DNA of 64,000 nt from Nonomuraea solani (lineage in GTDB: Bacteria; Actinomycetota; Actinomycetes; Streptosporangiales; Streptosporangiaceae). Positions 52,363 to 61,686 of this stretch are shown piece after piece. The notes under the pieces were generated by a model. The model worked only from the letters and a program-made list of their open reading frames with translations, was not told the DNA's origin and made no database searches. Where the stretch lies: assembly GCF_900108335.1 (NCBI RefSeq), contig NZ_FNVT01000015.1, positions 186,001 through 250,000 of the forward strand, given 5' to 3'. Position 1 is the stretch's first letter. Every line of letters begins with the position of its first letter. Both the position numbers and the translations under genes were made by a program.

Positions 52363-55300
52363 GTGTCATCTCCCTCGTTCTCACCCCGCTTACGACGGCT
52401 GACGGCGGTGGCCGCCGGGCTCGTCGTCGTGATCGCCATGAGCCCGGTCGCGGCGCGGGCCACACCGGCGCCGCCGACACCGCCGCCCGCCAAGTGGCGG
52501 GCCACTCCCCTCACCGGTGCCGAGCTGGTCGACGGCGCGAAGTCGCCCACGGGCAGGCTCGCCAGGAGCGATCCGGCGCTGTTGCGCGTCACCTCGCCCG
52601 CGCCGATCAACGTCGTGGTCAAGCTGGACTACGACTCGCTCGCCGCCTACCAGGGCGGGCTGCCCGGCCTGCCCGCCACCAGCCCCGCCGTCACCGGCCG
52701 GGCCCTGGACACCAGGAGCCCGGAGGCCAGGCGGTACGGCCGGCACATCAAGCAGATCGAGGACGCCTTCGTGGCCGAGCTGGCCGGGAAGGTGCCGGGA
52801 GCCGTGGTGGGCCAGCGGATCAGCACCGTGTACGGCGGTATCGCGCTCCGGATCCCGGGCAACAAGGTGGCCGAGGTGCTGAGGCTGCCCGGCGCGGTCG
52901 CCGTACAGGAGGACAGGCCGCAGCGGTTGCTGACCGACTCCAGCCCGCGCTTCATCGGCGCACCCACCCTTTACGGCCGGCTCGGCGGCAGTGACACCGC
53001 CGGCAAGGGCGTGATCGTGGGCGTGCTGGACAGCGGCGCCTGGCCCGAGCACCCCTCCTTCGCGAACCGGCCGGGCCTGCCCGCGCCGGGGCCGACCAAG
53101 GACGGCACGCCCCGGGTGTGCGACTTCGGCGACAACCCGCTGACCCCGGCCAGTGATCCCTTCACCTGCACCAACAAGCTGGTCGGCGGGCAGCCGTTCC
53201 TGGAGACCTACAACGAGGTCTTCGGCGGCGAGGTCTATCCGGACAGCGCCCGCGACTCCAACGGGCACGGCACCCACACGGCCTCCACCTCGGCGGGCGG
53301 CCCGGTGGCCGACGCGAACCCGCTGGGCATCGGCCGCGGCCCGATCCACGGCATCGCGCCCGGCGCCGGGGTCTCGGTGTACAAGGTGTGCGGCGCGCAG
53401 GGCTGCTTCCCCTCCGACTCGGCGCAGGCCGTGGCGCGGGCGATCCTCGACGGTGTCCGCGTCGTCAACTTCTCCATCTCCGGTGGTTCCGACCCCTACA
53501 GTGACCCGGTCGAGCTGGCCTTCCTGGACGCGTACGCGGCGGGCGTGCTGGTCTCGGCGTCGGCGGGCAACTCCGGGCCCGGCGCCGGCACCACCGATCA
53601 CCGAAGCCCGTGGGTGACCACGGTGGCCGCCTCCTCGCAGGCCAGGACGTTCCAGTCGACGATCACGCTGTCCAGCGTCACGGGGACGGCGACGATCAAG
53701 GGCGCCTCGATCACGGCGGGCCTCCCCTCGCCGCTGCCCGTCGTGCCGGCGTCGGCGCCGCCGTACAACAACGCGGCGTGCACCGTCCCGGCGCCGCCGG
53801 GGATCTTCACCGGGAAGATCGTCGCCTGCGAGCGCACCCCGAACCGGGTGCTGAAGAGCTTCAACGTCCGGCAGGGCGGCGCGGCCGGGATGATCCTCTA
53901 CAACAGCTTCGCGTTCGACGTCTTCACCGACGCCCACTGGATTCCGTCGGTGCACCTCGACAAGCCCGAGACCGACACCCTGATGGCCTTCCTCGCCTCC
54001 AACCCGGGCGCCACGGCGTCGTTCACGCAGGGGACGAAGGCGGCCTGGCAGGGCGACGTGATCACGCACTTCTCCTCGCGCGGCCCCGGCGGGGACTTCC
54101 TCAAACCGGACGTCACCGCGCCCGGCCAGCACATCATGGCCGGCATGACGCCCACCCCCGAGTCGCCGCTGGAAGGACCGCCCGGCAACCTCTACCAGGT
54201 CATCTCGGGCACCTCGATGTCGGCGCCGCACGTGACGGGCTCGGCGGCGCTGCTGTTCGCCCTGCATCCCACCTGGACGCCCGGCCAGGTCAAGTCGGCG
54301 CTGGAGACCACGGCCAAGACCACGGTCACCAAGCAGGACAGGACCACGCCGGCCGACCCGTTCGACATGGGCGGCGGGCGCATCGACCTGACCAAGGCCG
54401 GTGACCCCGGGCTGACGCTGGACGAGAGCGCGGCCGACTTCGTCGCCTCGGCGGCCGACCCGCTCAACCGGATCGACCTCAACCTGCCCTCGGTGAACGC
54501 GCCGACCATGCCGGGCATCATCACCGCCAAGCGCACGGTCACCAACACCACCGGCTCACGGCTCACCTTCACGGCCACCGCCACGGCCGCGAGCGGCGCC
54601 GCGATCACGGTGCTGCCGCCGCTGTTCAGCGTCGCGGCCGGCCGCAGCGCCGATCTGAGCGTGGTGATCACCGCGCCGGAACTGCCCGACGGGCAGTACT
54701 TCGGGCAGGTCAACCTCAAGCAGGTCGGCGGCCCCCGCGCGCTGCACCTGCCGGTCGCGTTCTTCCGCCAGGAGGGCGCGGTGCCGGTCGACCAGACCTG
54801 TGAGCCGTCCGCCATCCCGCGCGACACCGGTGAGTCCACCTGTACGGTCACCGTGCGGAACACCACCGCGCAGGACGCGGACGTGACCGCGTTGTCCACG
54901 CTCGACGGCCGCCTGCGCCTGAACGGCGTCACCGGCGCGACCAGGGTCGGCACCCAGATCGCGACCGCCAGGGCGACGCTGGCCGCCACGCAGCCCGCCC
55001 GGCCGACGATCGCGCCCGGCGCCGGGCCCGCGGGCTATCTCCCGCTGGACGCGTTCGGGGTCACGCCGATCCCGATCGGGGACGAGCAGGCGGTGAACTT
55101 CACCCTGCCCGCCTTCGTGTTCGCCGGCCGGACCTACACCAGGATCGGGGTGACCTCCAACGGGTACAGCGTGGTCGGTGGCGCCGTCGCGGACGACATC
55201 TCGCCGGTCCCGCAGACGCTGCCCGACCCGGCCCGGCCGAACGGCGTGCTGGCGACGTACTGGACCGACCTCGACGGCACCGGCGCGCCGGGCGTCTTCG

Positions 55301-55704
55301 CCACGATCCTGACCGACGGGGTCAGCGACTGGCTGGTGGTCGAATGGCGGCTGAACGTCTTCGGCACCACCGATCTCAAGGTCTTCCAGCAGTGGATCGG
55401 GCTCAACGGCGCGGAGGACATCAGCTACGCCTACGACCCGGCCAACCGGCCCGGCTCACCGCCCGCCGGCCTCGGCCTGACCGTGGGGGCCGAGAACGAG
55501 CTGGGCACGGGCGGTGACCAGATCACCGGGCCGCCGGTGGAGGACCTGGTCGTCACGAGTGCGCCGGCGGTGCCGGGCGGCAGCATGACGTACACGATGA
55601 AGATCAAGGGGGTGACCGCCGGGGCCGGCAAGGTCACGACGGCCACCTCGACGCCTCAGGTGAAGGGGATAACGGTCGAAGTGGACACGATCACCGTTCA
55701 GTGA
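52363..55704 (+). CDS. Secreted subtilisin-like (S8) serine protease with inhibitor prodomain and PA domain
   Basis: This 1113-residue protein starts at GTG 52363 (CAGGAGG site). It has a signal peptide (to about 33) and an I9-like prodomain (about 80-185, ending AVAVQEDRPQ). The S8 domain has catalytic Asp223 (GVLDSGAWPEH), His302 (NGHGTHTAS) and Ser618 (SGTSMSAPH), with a PA-type insert (about 460-560; GKIVACERTPNRVLKSFNVRQGGAAGMILYN). C-terminal fibronectin-like and beta-sandwich domains follow. This matches actinobacterial cucumisin-like subtilases used in extracellular protein degradation. The stop overlaps the convergent MFS gene by 7 bases. Confidence 0.95.
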   Translation: MSSPSFSPRLRRLTAVAAGLVVVIAMSPVAARATPAPPTPPPAKWRATPLTGAELVDGAKSPTGRLARSDPALLRVTSPAPINVVVKLDYDSLAAYQGGLPGLPATSPAVTGRALDTRSPEARRYGRHIKQIEDAFVAELAGKVPGAVVGQRISTVYGGIALRIPGNKVAEVLRLPGAVAVQEDRPQRLLTDSSPRFIGAPTLYGRLGGSDTAGKGVIVGVLDSGAWPEHPSFANRPGLPAPGPTKDGTPRVCDFGDNPLTPASDPFTCTNKLVGGQPFLETYNEVFGGEVYPDSARDSNGHGTHTASTSAGGPVADANPLGIGRGPIHGIAPGAGVSVYKVCGAQGCFPSDSAQAVARAILDGVRVVNFSISGGSDPYSDPVELAFLDAYAAGVLVSASAGNSGPGAGTTDHRSPWVTTVAASSQARTFQSTITLSSVTGTATIKGASITAGLPSPLPVVPASAPPYNNAACTVPAPPGIFTGKIVACERTPNRVLKSFNVRQGGAAGMILYNSFAFDVFTDAHWIPSVHLDKPETDTLMAFLASNPGATASFTQGTKAAWQGDVITHFSSRGPGGDFLKPDVTAPGQHIMAGMTPTPESPLEGPPGNLYQVISGTSMSAPHVTGSAALLFALHPTWTPGQVKSALETTAKTTVTKQDRTTPADPFDMGGGRIDLTKAGDPGLTLDESAADFVASAADPLNRIDLNLPSVNAPTMPGIITAKRTVTNTTGSRLTFTATATAASGAAITVLPPLFSVAAGRSADLSVVITAPELPDGQYFGQVNLKQVGGPRALHLPVAFFRQEGAVPVDQTCEPSAIPRDTGESTCTVTVRNTTAQDADVTALSTLDGRLRLNGVTGATRVGTQIATARATLAATQPARPTIAPGAGPAGYLPLDAFGVTPIPIGDEQAVNFTLPAFVFAGRTYTRIGVTSNGYSVVGGAVADDISPVPQTLPDPARPNGVLATYWTDLDGTGAPGVFATILTDGVSDWLVVEWRLNVFGTTDLKVFQQWIGLNGAEDISYAYDPANRPGSPPAGLGLTVGAENELGTGGDQITGPPVEDLVVTSAPAVPGGSMTYTMKIKGVTAGAGKVTTATSTPQVKGITVEVDTITVQ

Positions 55705-56894
55705 CGGTCCTCGGCGGGGAGGCGGGAGATCAGCCAGGTGACCGCCAGGGCGGCGGCGCACATGCCGGACAGGGCCCACAGGCCGGCGTCGAAGGAGCCG
55801 GTCGCGTCCTTGAAGGCGCCCAGCCCGAACGAGAACGTCACCCCGCCGAGGTTGGCGCAGAAGTTGCTGAAGCCGGTGACGAGGCCGGTGTTCGCGGTGC
55901 CGACGTACTGCAGCGGCACCGCGAACAGCGGCCCGAAGTAGAGCTGGAGGAAGATCGAGTTAACGGCGATCACCGCGATCAGCGCCGGGAGGGAGTCGAC
56001 CAGCGGGATCAGGAAGATCGTGACGGCCAGCACGCCGAGTGAGACGCCGACGACGGCCAGCGGGCGGCCGAGGCGGTCGGAGACCCAGCCGCCGAGGAAG
56101 TTCGACGGGGCGGTGAGCGCCGCGCCGATGGCGACGACGGCGCCCGCCACGGCGAGGGAGTAGCCCTTGTCCTCGACGATGAGGCTCGGCAGCCAGAACG
56201 CGATCCCGGTGACCACGGCCAGGCGGACGAACTGGATGAACCCGGCCAGCCACACGGCCCGGTGCGACAGGAGCTCGCGGGCGTCGGCCCAGGTGGGCGG
56301 CTTGGCGCCGGTCTTGGGCGGGGCCGGGTCGCCGAGCTTGGCGAAGGCGAGCAGGACGAGCATGCCGCTGGCGGCGAACAGGATCATCAGCCAGCGCCAG
56401 CCGAGCGGGCCGACCAGCGCCGGGCCGAGGGCGTTGAGCAGGATGTTGGAGGAGAAGCCGCCGGCCACGTACAGGCCCATGGCGGTGGCCCGGCGGTCGG
56501 GCCGGAACTGGCGGCTGATCAGCATGAGGCCCGGGGCGAAGACCAGCGCGCGGAAGATGCCGGAGATCGCCTGGTTGGCGACGAGCCAGCCGTAGGAGTC
56601 CAGCAGGGCGAAGCTGAGCGAGAGCAGGTTGGTGCCGACGAGCCCGGCCACGAACAGGCGCTTGGGGTCGAACCGGTCCGACAGGTAGCCGGACGGGATC
56701 TGCATGAGCGCGTACGTGAACGTGCCGGCGGCGGCCAGCAGCCCGGCCTGCGACGGGCTGATGCCGATGTCCTCGCGGATGAGCGGCAGGAACAGGGCGA
56801 TGCCGCCGAAGGCCAGGGCCTGCATGCTCTGGCACACGACGATCAGCGTGGCGTTGAGGCCCCGTTTCCGCGTGGACGCCGCCGTCATGGTCAT
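55698..56894 (-). CDS. MFS transporter
   Basis: This 398-residue protein has 12 predicted helices. The loop 2-3 motif is SGYLSDRFDPKRLFVAG, the counterpart in the second half is GGWVSDRLGRPLAVVG, and RAVWLAGFIQFVRLAVV starts the second bundle. It belongs to the anion:cation symporter or nitrate/sugar-phosphate-like MFS groups; substrate is unknown. ATG 56894 has a GAGAGG site. It is divergent from the phosphodiesterase gene. Confidence 0.88.
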   Translation of the reverse strand: MTMTAASTRKRGLNATLIVVCQSMQALAFGGIALFLPLIREDIGISPSQAGLLAAAGTFTYALMQIPSGYLSDRFDPKRLFVAGLVGTNLLSLSFALLDSYGWLVANQAISGIFRALVFAPGLMLISRQFRPDRRATAMGLYVAGGFSSNILLNALGPALVGPLGWRWLMILFAASGMLVLLAFAKLGDPAPPKTGAKPPTWADARELLSHRAVWLAGFIQFVRLAVVTGIAFWLPSLIVEDKGYSLAVAGAVVAIGAALTAPSNFLGGWVSDRLGRPLAVVGVSLGVLAVTIFLIPLVDSLPALIAVIAVNSIFLQLYFGPLFAVPLQYVGTANTGLVTGFSNFCANLGGVTFSFGLGAFKDATGSFDAGLWALSGMCAAALAVTWLISRLPAEDRH

Positions 56895-56989
56895 GAAATG
56901 TGCCTCTCGCGCAAAAGGTGAAGCATATTCAGCAGTGTCCGCCTTGCGATGAACCGGGGCGGCACATCGCTTTCGTCACCCGAAATTTC

Positions 56990-57034
56990 GCCATTATTGG
57001 CCTAAAAGGGTATTTCGGTCCTTACCATAATGGC
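56990..57034. promoter_or_regulatory. Inverted repeat in MFS / phosphodiesterase divergent promoter
   Basis: GCCATTAT (56990-56997) and ATAATGGC (57027-57034) are exact complements 29 bases apart, and the palindrome CGAAATTTCG lies at 56981-56990. They sit in the 192-base divergent region and could be a regulator site. Confidence 0.4.
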
Positions 57035-57086
57035 CGCGGTGATCACCGGTGAGAGTCTCCGGTGCAACTGCCGCAAGGAGCCCCAC

Positions 57087-58256
57087 GTGCGGAAGATCGC
57101 AGCCACCACCCTCGCCCTCCTCACCCCCTTCGCCGCAGCCGGCGCCGCGCCGGCCGCGGCGACAGCCGTGTCAGCCGTGTCCGTGCCCGACCGGTCCCAG
57201 GTCGTCATCGTCGGTCACCGCGGCTCGGCGGGGCACCGCCCCGAGCACACGCAGGGCTCCTACGAGCTGGCCGTGGCCATGGGCGCCGACTGGATCGAGC
57301 CCGACCTCGTACCGACCAAGGACCACGTGCTGGTCGTCCGGCACGAGAACGAGATCTCCGGCACCACCGACGTGTCGCTGCGGCCCGAGTTCGCCGCGCG
57401 TAGGACCACCAAGGTCGTCGACGGGCGCGATGTGACCGGCTGGTTCACCGAGGACTTCACCCTCGCCGAGCTGAAGACGCTGCGCGCGGTCGAGCGGCTG
57501 CCCGCCGTCCGCCAGCGCAACACCGTCTACAACGGCTACTACCAGGTGCTCACCTTCCAGGAGGTGCTCGACCTGGCCAAGGGGCTCTCGCGCCGGTACG
57601 GCAGGCAGGTCGGCGTCTTCCCCGAGACCAAGCACCCCACCTATTTCAGGTCGATCGGGCTGCCGCTGGAGGAGCCGCTGATCGAGACCGTCAAGCGCAA
57701 CGGGCTCAACCGCCCGGGCGGCTCGGTGGTGGTGCAGTCGTTCGAGCCGTCCAGCCTGAAGCGGGTGGCCAAGGAGCTGCGCGTGCCTCTGTGGCAGGCG
57801 CTGGGCACGACCGGGCGGCCGTACGACCTGACGGCGGCCGGTGACCCGACGACCTACGCGGACATGATGAAGCCCGAGGGGCTGGCGAAGATCGCCGAGT
57901 ACGCGCGGTGGATCGGGCCGGACAAGTCCTCGGTGATCCCGATCAATCCGGACGGCGGCTCGGGCACCCCGACGACGCTGGTGGCCGACGCGCACCGGGC
58001 CCGGCTGAAGATCGGCGTGTACACCTTCCGCAGCGAGAACCAGTATCTGCCGCTGCAACTGCGCCGCGGCCAGCTCCCGGCGGAGCACGGGGACGCGCTG
58101 GCCGAGTATCGTGCGCACCTGGACCTGGGCGTGGACGCCTTCGTCACCGACTATCCCGACACCGCCGCCCTGGCGAAGGCGGAGCTGGGCGGGCCGCGCG
58201 AGCACGTGCAGCCGAAGCAGTTCGACAACGGCCTGCCGGAAGAGGGCCGGGAGTAG
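57087..58256 (+). CDS. glpQ: Secreted glycerophosphodiester phosphodiesterase
   Basis: This 389-residue protein starts at GTG 57087 after CAAGGAG. A signal peptide (to about 30) is followed by a GDPD TIM barrel: VGHRGSAGHRPEHT (His44 and Arg45 with Glu53), ADWIEPDLVPTKDHVLVVRHENEI (metal-binding Glu/Asp and second His) and late FVTDYPD. This is the periplasmic GlpQ pattern, hydrolysing glycerophosphodiesters to glycerol-3-phosphate. Such secreted enzymes also act on teichoic acids. Confidence 0.92.
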   Translation: MRKIAATTLALLTPFAAAGAAPAAATAVSAVSVPDRSQVVIVGHRGSAGHRPEHTQGSYELAVAMGADWIEPDLVPTKDHVLVVRHENEISGTTDVSLRPEFAARRTTKVVDGRDVTGWFTEDFTLAELKTLRAVERLPAVRQRNTVYNGYYQVLTFQEVLDLAKGLSRRYGRQVGVFPETKHPTYFRSIGLPLEEPLIETVKRNGLNRPGGSVVVQSFEPSSLKRVAKELRVPLWQALGTTGRPYDLTAAGDPTTYADMMKPEGLAKIAEYARWIGPDKSSVIPINPDGGSGTPTTLVADAHRARLKIGVYTFRSENQYLPLQLRRGQLPAEHGDALAEYRAHLDLGVDAFVTDYPDTAALAKAELGGPREHVQPKQFDNGLPEEGRE

Positions 58257-58388
58257 CCCAGCGCCACCGGTAACTACTACGAATAGTAAGCCTCCTCGCC
58301 TGTCCAGAAATGCTGGGAAAAGGGCAAAGGACCCCCGATCTTCTGTACTATTTCGCCCGGGGTTCCGCACTTACGAGGAGGCATCGTA

Positions 58389-59369
58389 GTGGTCGTGTTG
58401 GCCAGGCTCGGGCGTACGACGGTCGCCGCTTCGCTGGCCTTGGCCGTGCTGGCCGCCAACCCTGGCGCCGCCCTCGCCGACCCGCGCCTGCCCAAGGTCA
58501 GGGCCAAGCTGGTGAAGCTGAACGAGCGGGCCGACGAGTTGGTCGAGAAGTACAACCAGGCCACAGAAGCGTACAAGTCGGCGAAGAAGAAGTACGACAC
58601 CCTCAACGCCGAGCTCGGCCGCAAGGACGCCCAGGCGGACGCCCTGCGCAAGGAGCTCGTCGCGGTGGCGGTCGACGGCTACCAGTACGGCCCGGTGTCG
58701 GGCTGGCAGCGGTTCGCCTTCGAGGGCAGCCCGGAGGTGACGCTGGGCAGCATGGCCTCCCTCGAACAGATGACGCGGGTGCGGGCCGCCAAGATCGCCG
58801 CCTATGAGGCCGCCACCAAGGACCTGCGCGACCGGCGTACCGCGGCCAAGGGCGCCCTGGCGGAGGCCGACGGCGCGCGCGACAAGGTACGCGGCGAGAA
58901 GACGAAGGTGGAGAAGCTGGTCGGCGAGCAGACCAAGCTTCTCCGCCGGCTGAACGCCTTCAAGAGCGGCGACCCCAGCAGCCCGGGCATGGTCTACTCG
59001 GGCCCGGCCTCCGGCAACGCCCGCCGCGCGCTGCAGTTCGCCTTCGCCCAGATCGGCAAGCCGTACCGGTTCGGCGGCACGGGGCCGGGCTCCTACGACT
59101 GCTCCGGCCTGACCCAGGCCGCCTGGCGGACCGGCGGGGTGTCACTGCCCAGGACCACCTGGACCCAGTGGTCCTGGGGCGCGGCCCGCCAGGTGCCCCT
59201 GACCGACTTACAGCCGGGTGACCTGCTGTTCAGCAAGGGGCTGGGGCACATGGGCATGTACGCGGGCAACGGCAAGATGGTGCACGCGCCCCAGACCGGC
59301 GACGTCGTCAAAGTCGTCGACCTCGACGACTACTGGCGTACCCGCCTGCTCGGCGCGGTCCGCCCCTGA
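58389..59369 (+). CDS. Secreted NlpC/P60 peptidoglycan endopeptidase with coiled coil
   Basis: This 326-residue protein starts at GTG 58389 (GAGGAGG site). It has a signal peptide to about residue 30 (NPGAALA), a long Lys/Glu-rich coiled coil (about 35-195) and an NlpC/P60 domain. The triad is Cys238 (SYDCSGL), His287 (GLGHMGMYAG) and His299 (VHAPQ). It resembles RipA-type D,L-endopeptidases of the actinobacterial cell wall. Confidence 0.94.
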   Translation: MVVLARLGRTTVAASLALAVLAANPGAALADPRLPKVRAKLVKLNERADELVEKYNQATEAYKSAKKKYDTLNAELGRKDAQADALRKELVAVAVDGYQYGPVSGWQRFAFEGSPEVTLGSMASLEQMTRVRAAKIAAYEAATKDLRDRRTAAKGALAEADGARDKVRGEKTKVEKLVGEQTKLLRRLNAFKSGDPSSPGMVYSGPASGNARRALQFAFAQIGKPYRFGGTGPGSYDCSGLTQAAWRTGGVSLPRTTWTQWSWGAARQVPLTDLQPGDLLFSKGLGHMGMYAGNGKMVHAPQTGDVVKVVDLDDYWRTRLLGAVRP

Positions 59370-59376
59370 CGGCGTC

Positions 59377-60498
59377 CTAGTCGCCGCTCTTCTGCGGCTT
59401 CCGCCAGATCTCCTTGCCGGCGGCGTCGTAGCCGACGATCTCGAACCCCTCCAGGTAGATGTCCCCGGTCCGGTCGTGGGTGCCGGCGAACAGGCGGAAG
59501 CCGAGGTCCCAGGGGTTCTGGACGGCGCGGGCCGAGACGGTTTCGCCGCCGGGGAAGACCAGCTCGACCCTGGCGGTCCTGGCGCCGGTGATGCCGAACC
59601 AGCGGCCGTTCCGCTCGCGCAGCTCGACCGGGTGCCTGTCGCCTCCCAGGTCCGTCATCAGGTCCTTCTCGCGGACGAGGTGCGTTTCCACCGGCTTGCC
59701 GTCCAGTTTCCAGATCAGCGTCTTGCCGGGCGTCTCGTACAGACCGGCGCTCAGGCCATCGCCCAGTTTCCGCTCCTTGGCGACGGGCTCGGCCGTCGAC
59801 TCCGGCACGACGAGGCGCTCGTTCCGCACCGTGGCCCGCACCTCGCCCCGGGGGTCGGTGAACTCGAACGAGGCCACCTCGTCCGCGGACGGGACGGTCA
59901 CCGTCCAGATGGCCTGGGGAGCGCCCGCCGGACGCTGAATCGTGCCGGGCGTCCTGACTCCCTTCGCCGTGACGGCCGCGACCGCGCTCACCCCGTCACC
60001 CGAGGCGCCGTAGTACAGCACCATGTCCGGCGGCGGCCAGGAGGCCGTGGAACCCTGCAGGGAGAAGTCCCCGGCCACCGGATCGTCCGCGCAGAAAGAG
60101 CTCCCGCCGCCCGCCCGGCTCCGTGTCCGCGTGCAGAAGTGCACGGCGCCGCTCGCCGCCCGGGTGAACCACAGCTCGATCGGCCTGTTCTCCGAGGGGT
60201 CGGCGGTGACCAGCCGCTCACCGATCGGCGGCCGCACCTCCAGGTTGCGCTCGTGAACGCGCCCGGGACCGGCCGTCGTGGCGGTGGTCACGCCGTCGCC
60301 GGTTCCGGCGGGCCGCGTCAGGGTGAGCGGCACGGCGATCGACGCCACGGCCACGCCCGCGATCATGGCGTGCAGGCGCGTCCTGCGGCGCCGCGATCGG
60401 GCGACGATCCGCCCGGGCAGCCCGGCGGGCGCGTGCGGGGCGTGCTCGGAGGCGTGTCCGAGCGTGCTGCGCAGGTACGTCTCCAGGTCGTCGGTCAT
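59377..60498 (-). CDS. Membrane-anchored anti-sigma-like protein (C-terminal partner of the sigma factor)
   Basis: This 373-residue protein starts at ATG 60498, overlapping the sigma-factor stop by 4 bases. A short cytoplasmic N-terminus (TDDLETYLRSTLGHASEH) precedes one membrane helix at about 44-64 and a large extracytoplasmic domain with no recognised fold. Coupling to the sigma gene and topology suggest an anti-sigma or regulatory partner. No zinc HxxxCxxC motif is present, so inhibition is not proven. Confidence 0.7.
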   Translation of the reverse strand: MTDDLETYLRSTLGHASEHAPHAPAGLPGRIVARSRRRRTRLHAMIAGVAVASIAVPLTLTRPAGTGDGVTTATTAGPGRVHERNLEVRPPIGERLVTADPSENRPIELWFTRAASGAVHFCTRTRSRAGGGSSFCADDPVAGDFSLQGSTASWPPPDMVLYYGASGDGVSAVAAVTAKGVRTPGTIQRPAGAPQAIWTVTVPSADEVASFEFTDPRGEVRATVRNERLVVPESTAEPVAKERKLGDGLSAGLYETPGKTLIWKLDGKPVETHLVREKDLMTDLGGDRHPVELRERNGRWFGITGARTARVELVFPGGETVSARAVQNPWDLGFRLFAGTHDRTGDIYLEGFEIVGYDAAGKEIWRKPQKSGD

Positions 60499-60995
60499 CG
60501 CAGGCCCTCCTCGGCGGTGGCGGGTTGGGGAAGGGCCGAGCGCAGTTTGCCCAGTCCCAGAGAGGCATGGCTGCGTACGGTTCCGCGCGAGATGCCGAGC
60601 ACCTCGGCGATCTCCTCGTCCGCCAGATCCTCGTAGTAGCGCAGGACGAGCACGGCCCGCTGCTTGCGCGGCAGCCCGTCGAGCGCCCGCCACAGCCCCT
60701 GCTCCACGTCGGAGGGCAGCAGGTCGTGGTGGTCGGTGTCCGGCAGGTCCCAGAGCAGGTGCTCCCGGCTGCGCCGCCGCCAGGCGTTCATGTGCAGCCT
60801 GGCCATGATCGTACGGGTGTACGCCTCGGGGTTCTGTTTCCGTCGTACGCGTGACCAGGCGCGATGTAACCGGATCAGCGCTTCCTGGGTGAGGTCCGCC
60901 GCGTCATGGGCGTTGCCGCTGAGCACGTAGCCGTACCGCAGCAGAGCCTCCGCCCGATCCGCGACGAAACTCTCGAACCTGGAGTCTTCCTCCAA
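60495..60995 (-). CDS. SigE-family ECF-type RNA polymerase sigma factor
   Basis: This 166-residue protein has region 2 (ALLRYGYVLSGNAHDAADLTQEALIRLHRAWSRV) and region 4 (LPRKQRAVLVLRYYEDLADEEIAEVLGISRGTVRSHASLGLGKLR), the SigE-family (SigM/SACE_1780-like) pattern common in actinobacteria. The frame starts at TTG 60995 after AAAGG. It is co-transcribed with the membrane partner. Confidence 0.92.
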   Translation of the reverse strand: MEEDSRFESFVADRAEALLRYGYVLSGNAHDAADLTQEALIRLHRAWSRVRRKQNPEAYTRTIMARLHMNAWRRRSREHLLWDLPDTDHHDLLPSDVEQGLWRALDGLPRKQRAVLVLRYYEDLADEEIAEVLGISRGTVRSHASLGLGKLRSALPQPATAEEGLR

Positions 60996-61060
60996 TGTCC
61001 AAACCTTTCCTCGTCCGTCTCTCTATAGACCGGGCGAGGCCCCCGAACTGTTGAACCCGC

Positions 61061-61675
61061 TCACGAACCGTCGCGCAGGTCGCCCAGGCGCTCACGCGTG
61101 AAGCGGAGGTCGTCGAAGGTGACCGCGCACCCGTCGCCGGTCGGCGACTGCGCCTCGAAGCCGATCGCGGCGGGTGCGGTCATGCCGTCGATGGTGAAGA
61201 AGCGGATCATCCGCCAGGTCTTCCCGTCGAGGGAGGCGTGGTAGGCGAAGGCGTGGTCGATCCGGGAGACCCGCAGCCACACCGTACGGCCCTCGACGAC
61301 GAAGGCGTTGGCGTCGTCGGCGACGCCGCGGGCGACCACGGAGACGATCATCGGCTCGCCGTCGGGCGAGAACTCGAAGCAGAGCTTGCCCCAGTGCCGC
61401 TCGTCGAACCACAGGAGGAGCACGCCCGCGTCGTAGGTCGAGGCGAACTCCACGGTGACGCGGGCGCTGAACTGGAAGTCGCCCTCCGGAGGGACGCCGA
61501 GCAGGGTCGCGGCGTTGAGCATCGACTCCGCGTTGAGCCCGGCGCCCGGGTCGATGAAGATGTCGCTGTGCGGGGCCGCCGCGGCGGTCACGGTGGGCCC
61601 GGCGATCGCCCACGCCTGCTCGGAGGACGGCGCGAGCGTGAAGGGCAGGCCGGGTACGGTCCAGGGGGTGGTCAT
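61061..61675 (-). CDS. DUF1349 family (concanavalin-like beta-sandwich) protein
   Basis: This 204-residue protein starts at ATG 61675; the longer frame belongs to a shadow. It has GDFQFSARVTVEFASTYDAGVLLLWFDERHWGKLCFEFSPDGEPMIVSVVARGVADDANAF and WRMIRFFTIDG, the DUF1349 signature (YgiM-like regulation-of-enolase proteins). It probably binds a carbohydrate or small ligand. It is 11 bases downstream of the acyl-CoA-dehydrogenase-like gene. Confidence 0.8.
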   Translation of the reverse strand: MTTPWTVPGLPFTLAPSSEQAWAIAGPTVTAAAAPHSDIFIDPGAGLNAESMLNAATLLGVPPEGDFQFSARVTVEFASTYDAGVLLLWFDERHWGKLCFEFSPDGEPMIVSVVARGVADDANAFVVEGRTVWLRVSRIDHAFAYHASLDGKTWRMIRFFTIDGMTAPAAIGFEAQSPTGDGCAVTFDDLRFTRERLGDLRDGS

Positions 61676-61686
61676 CTCGCCATTCT

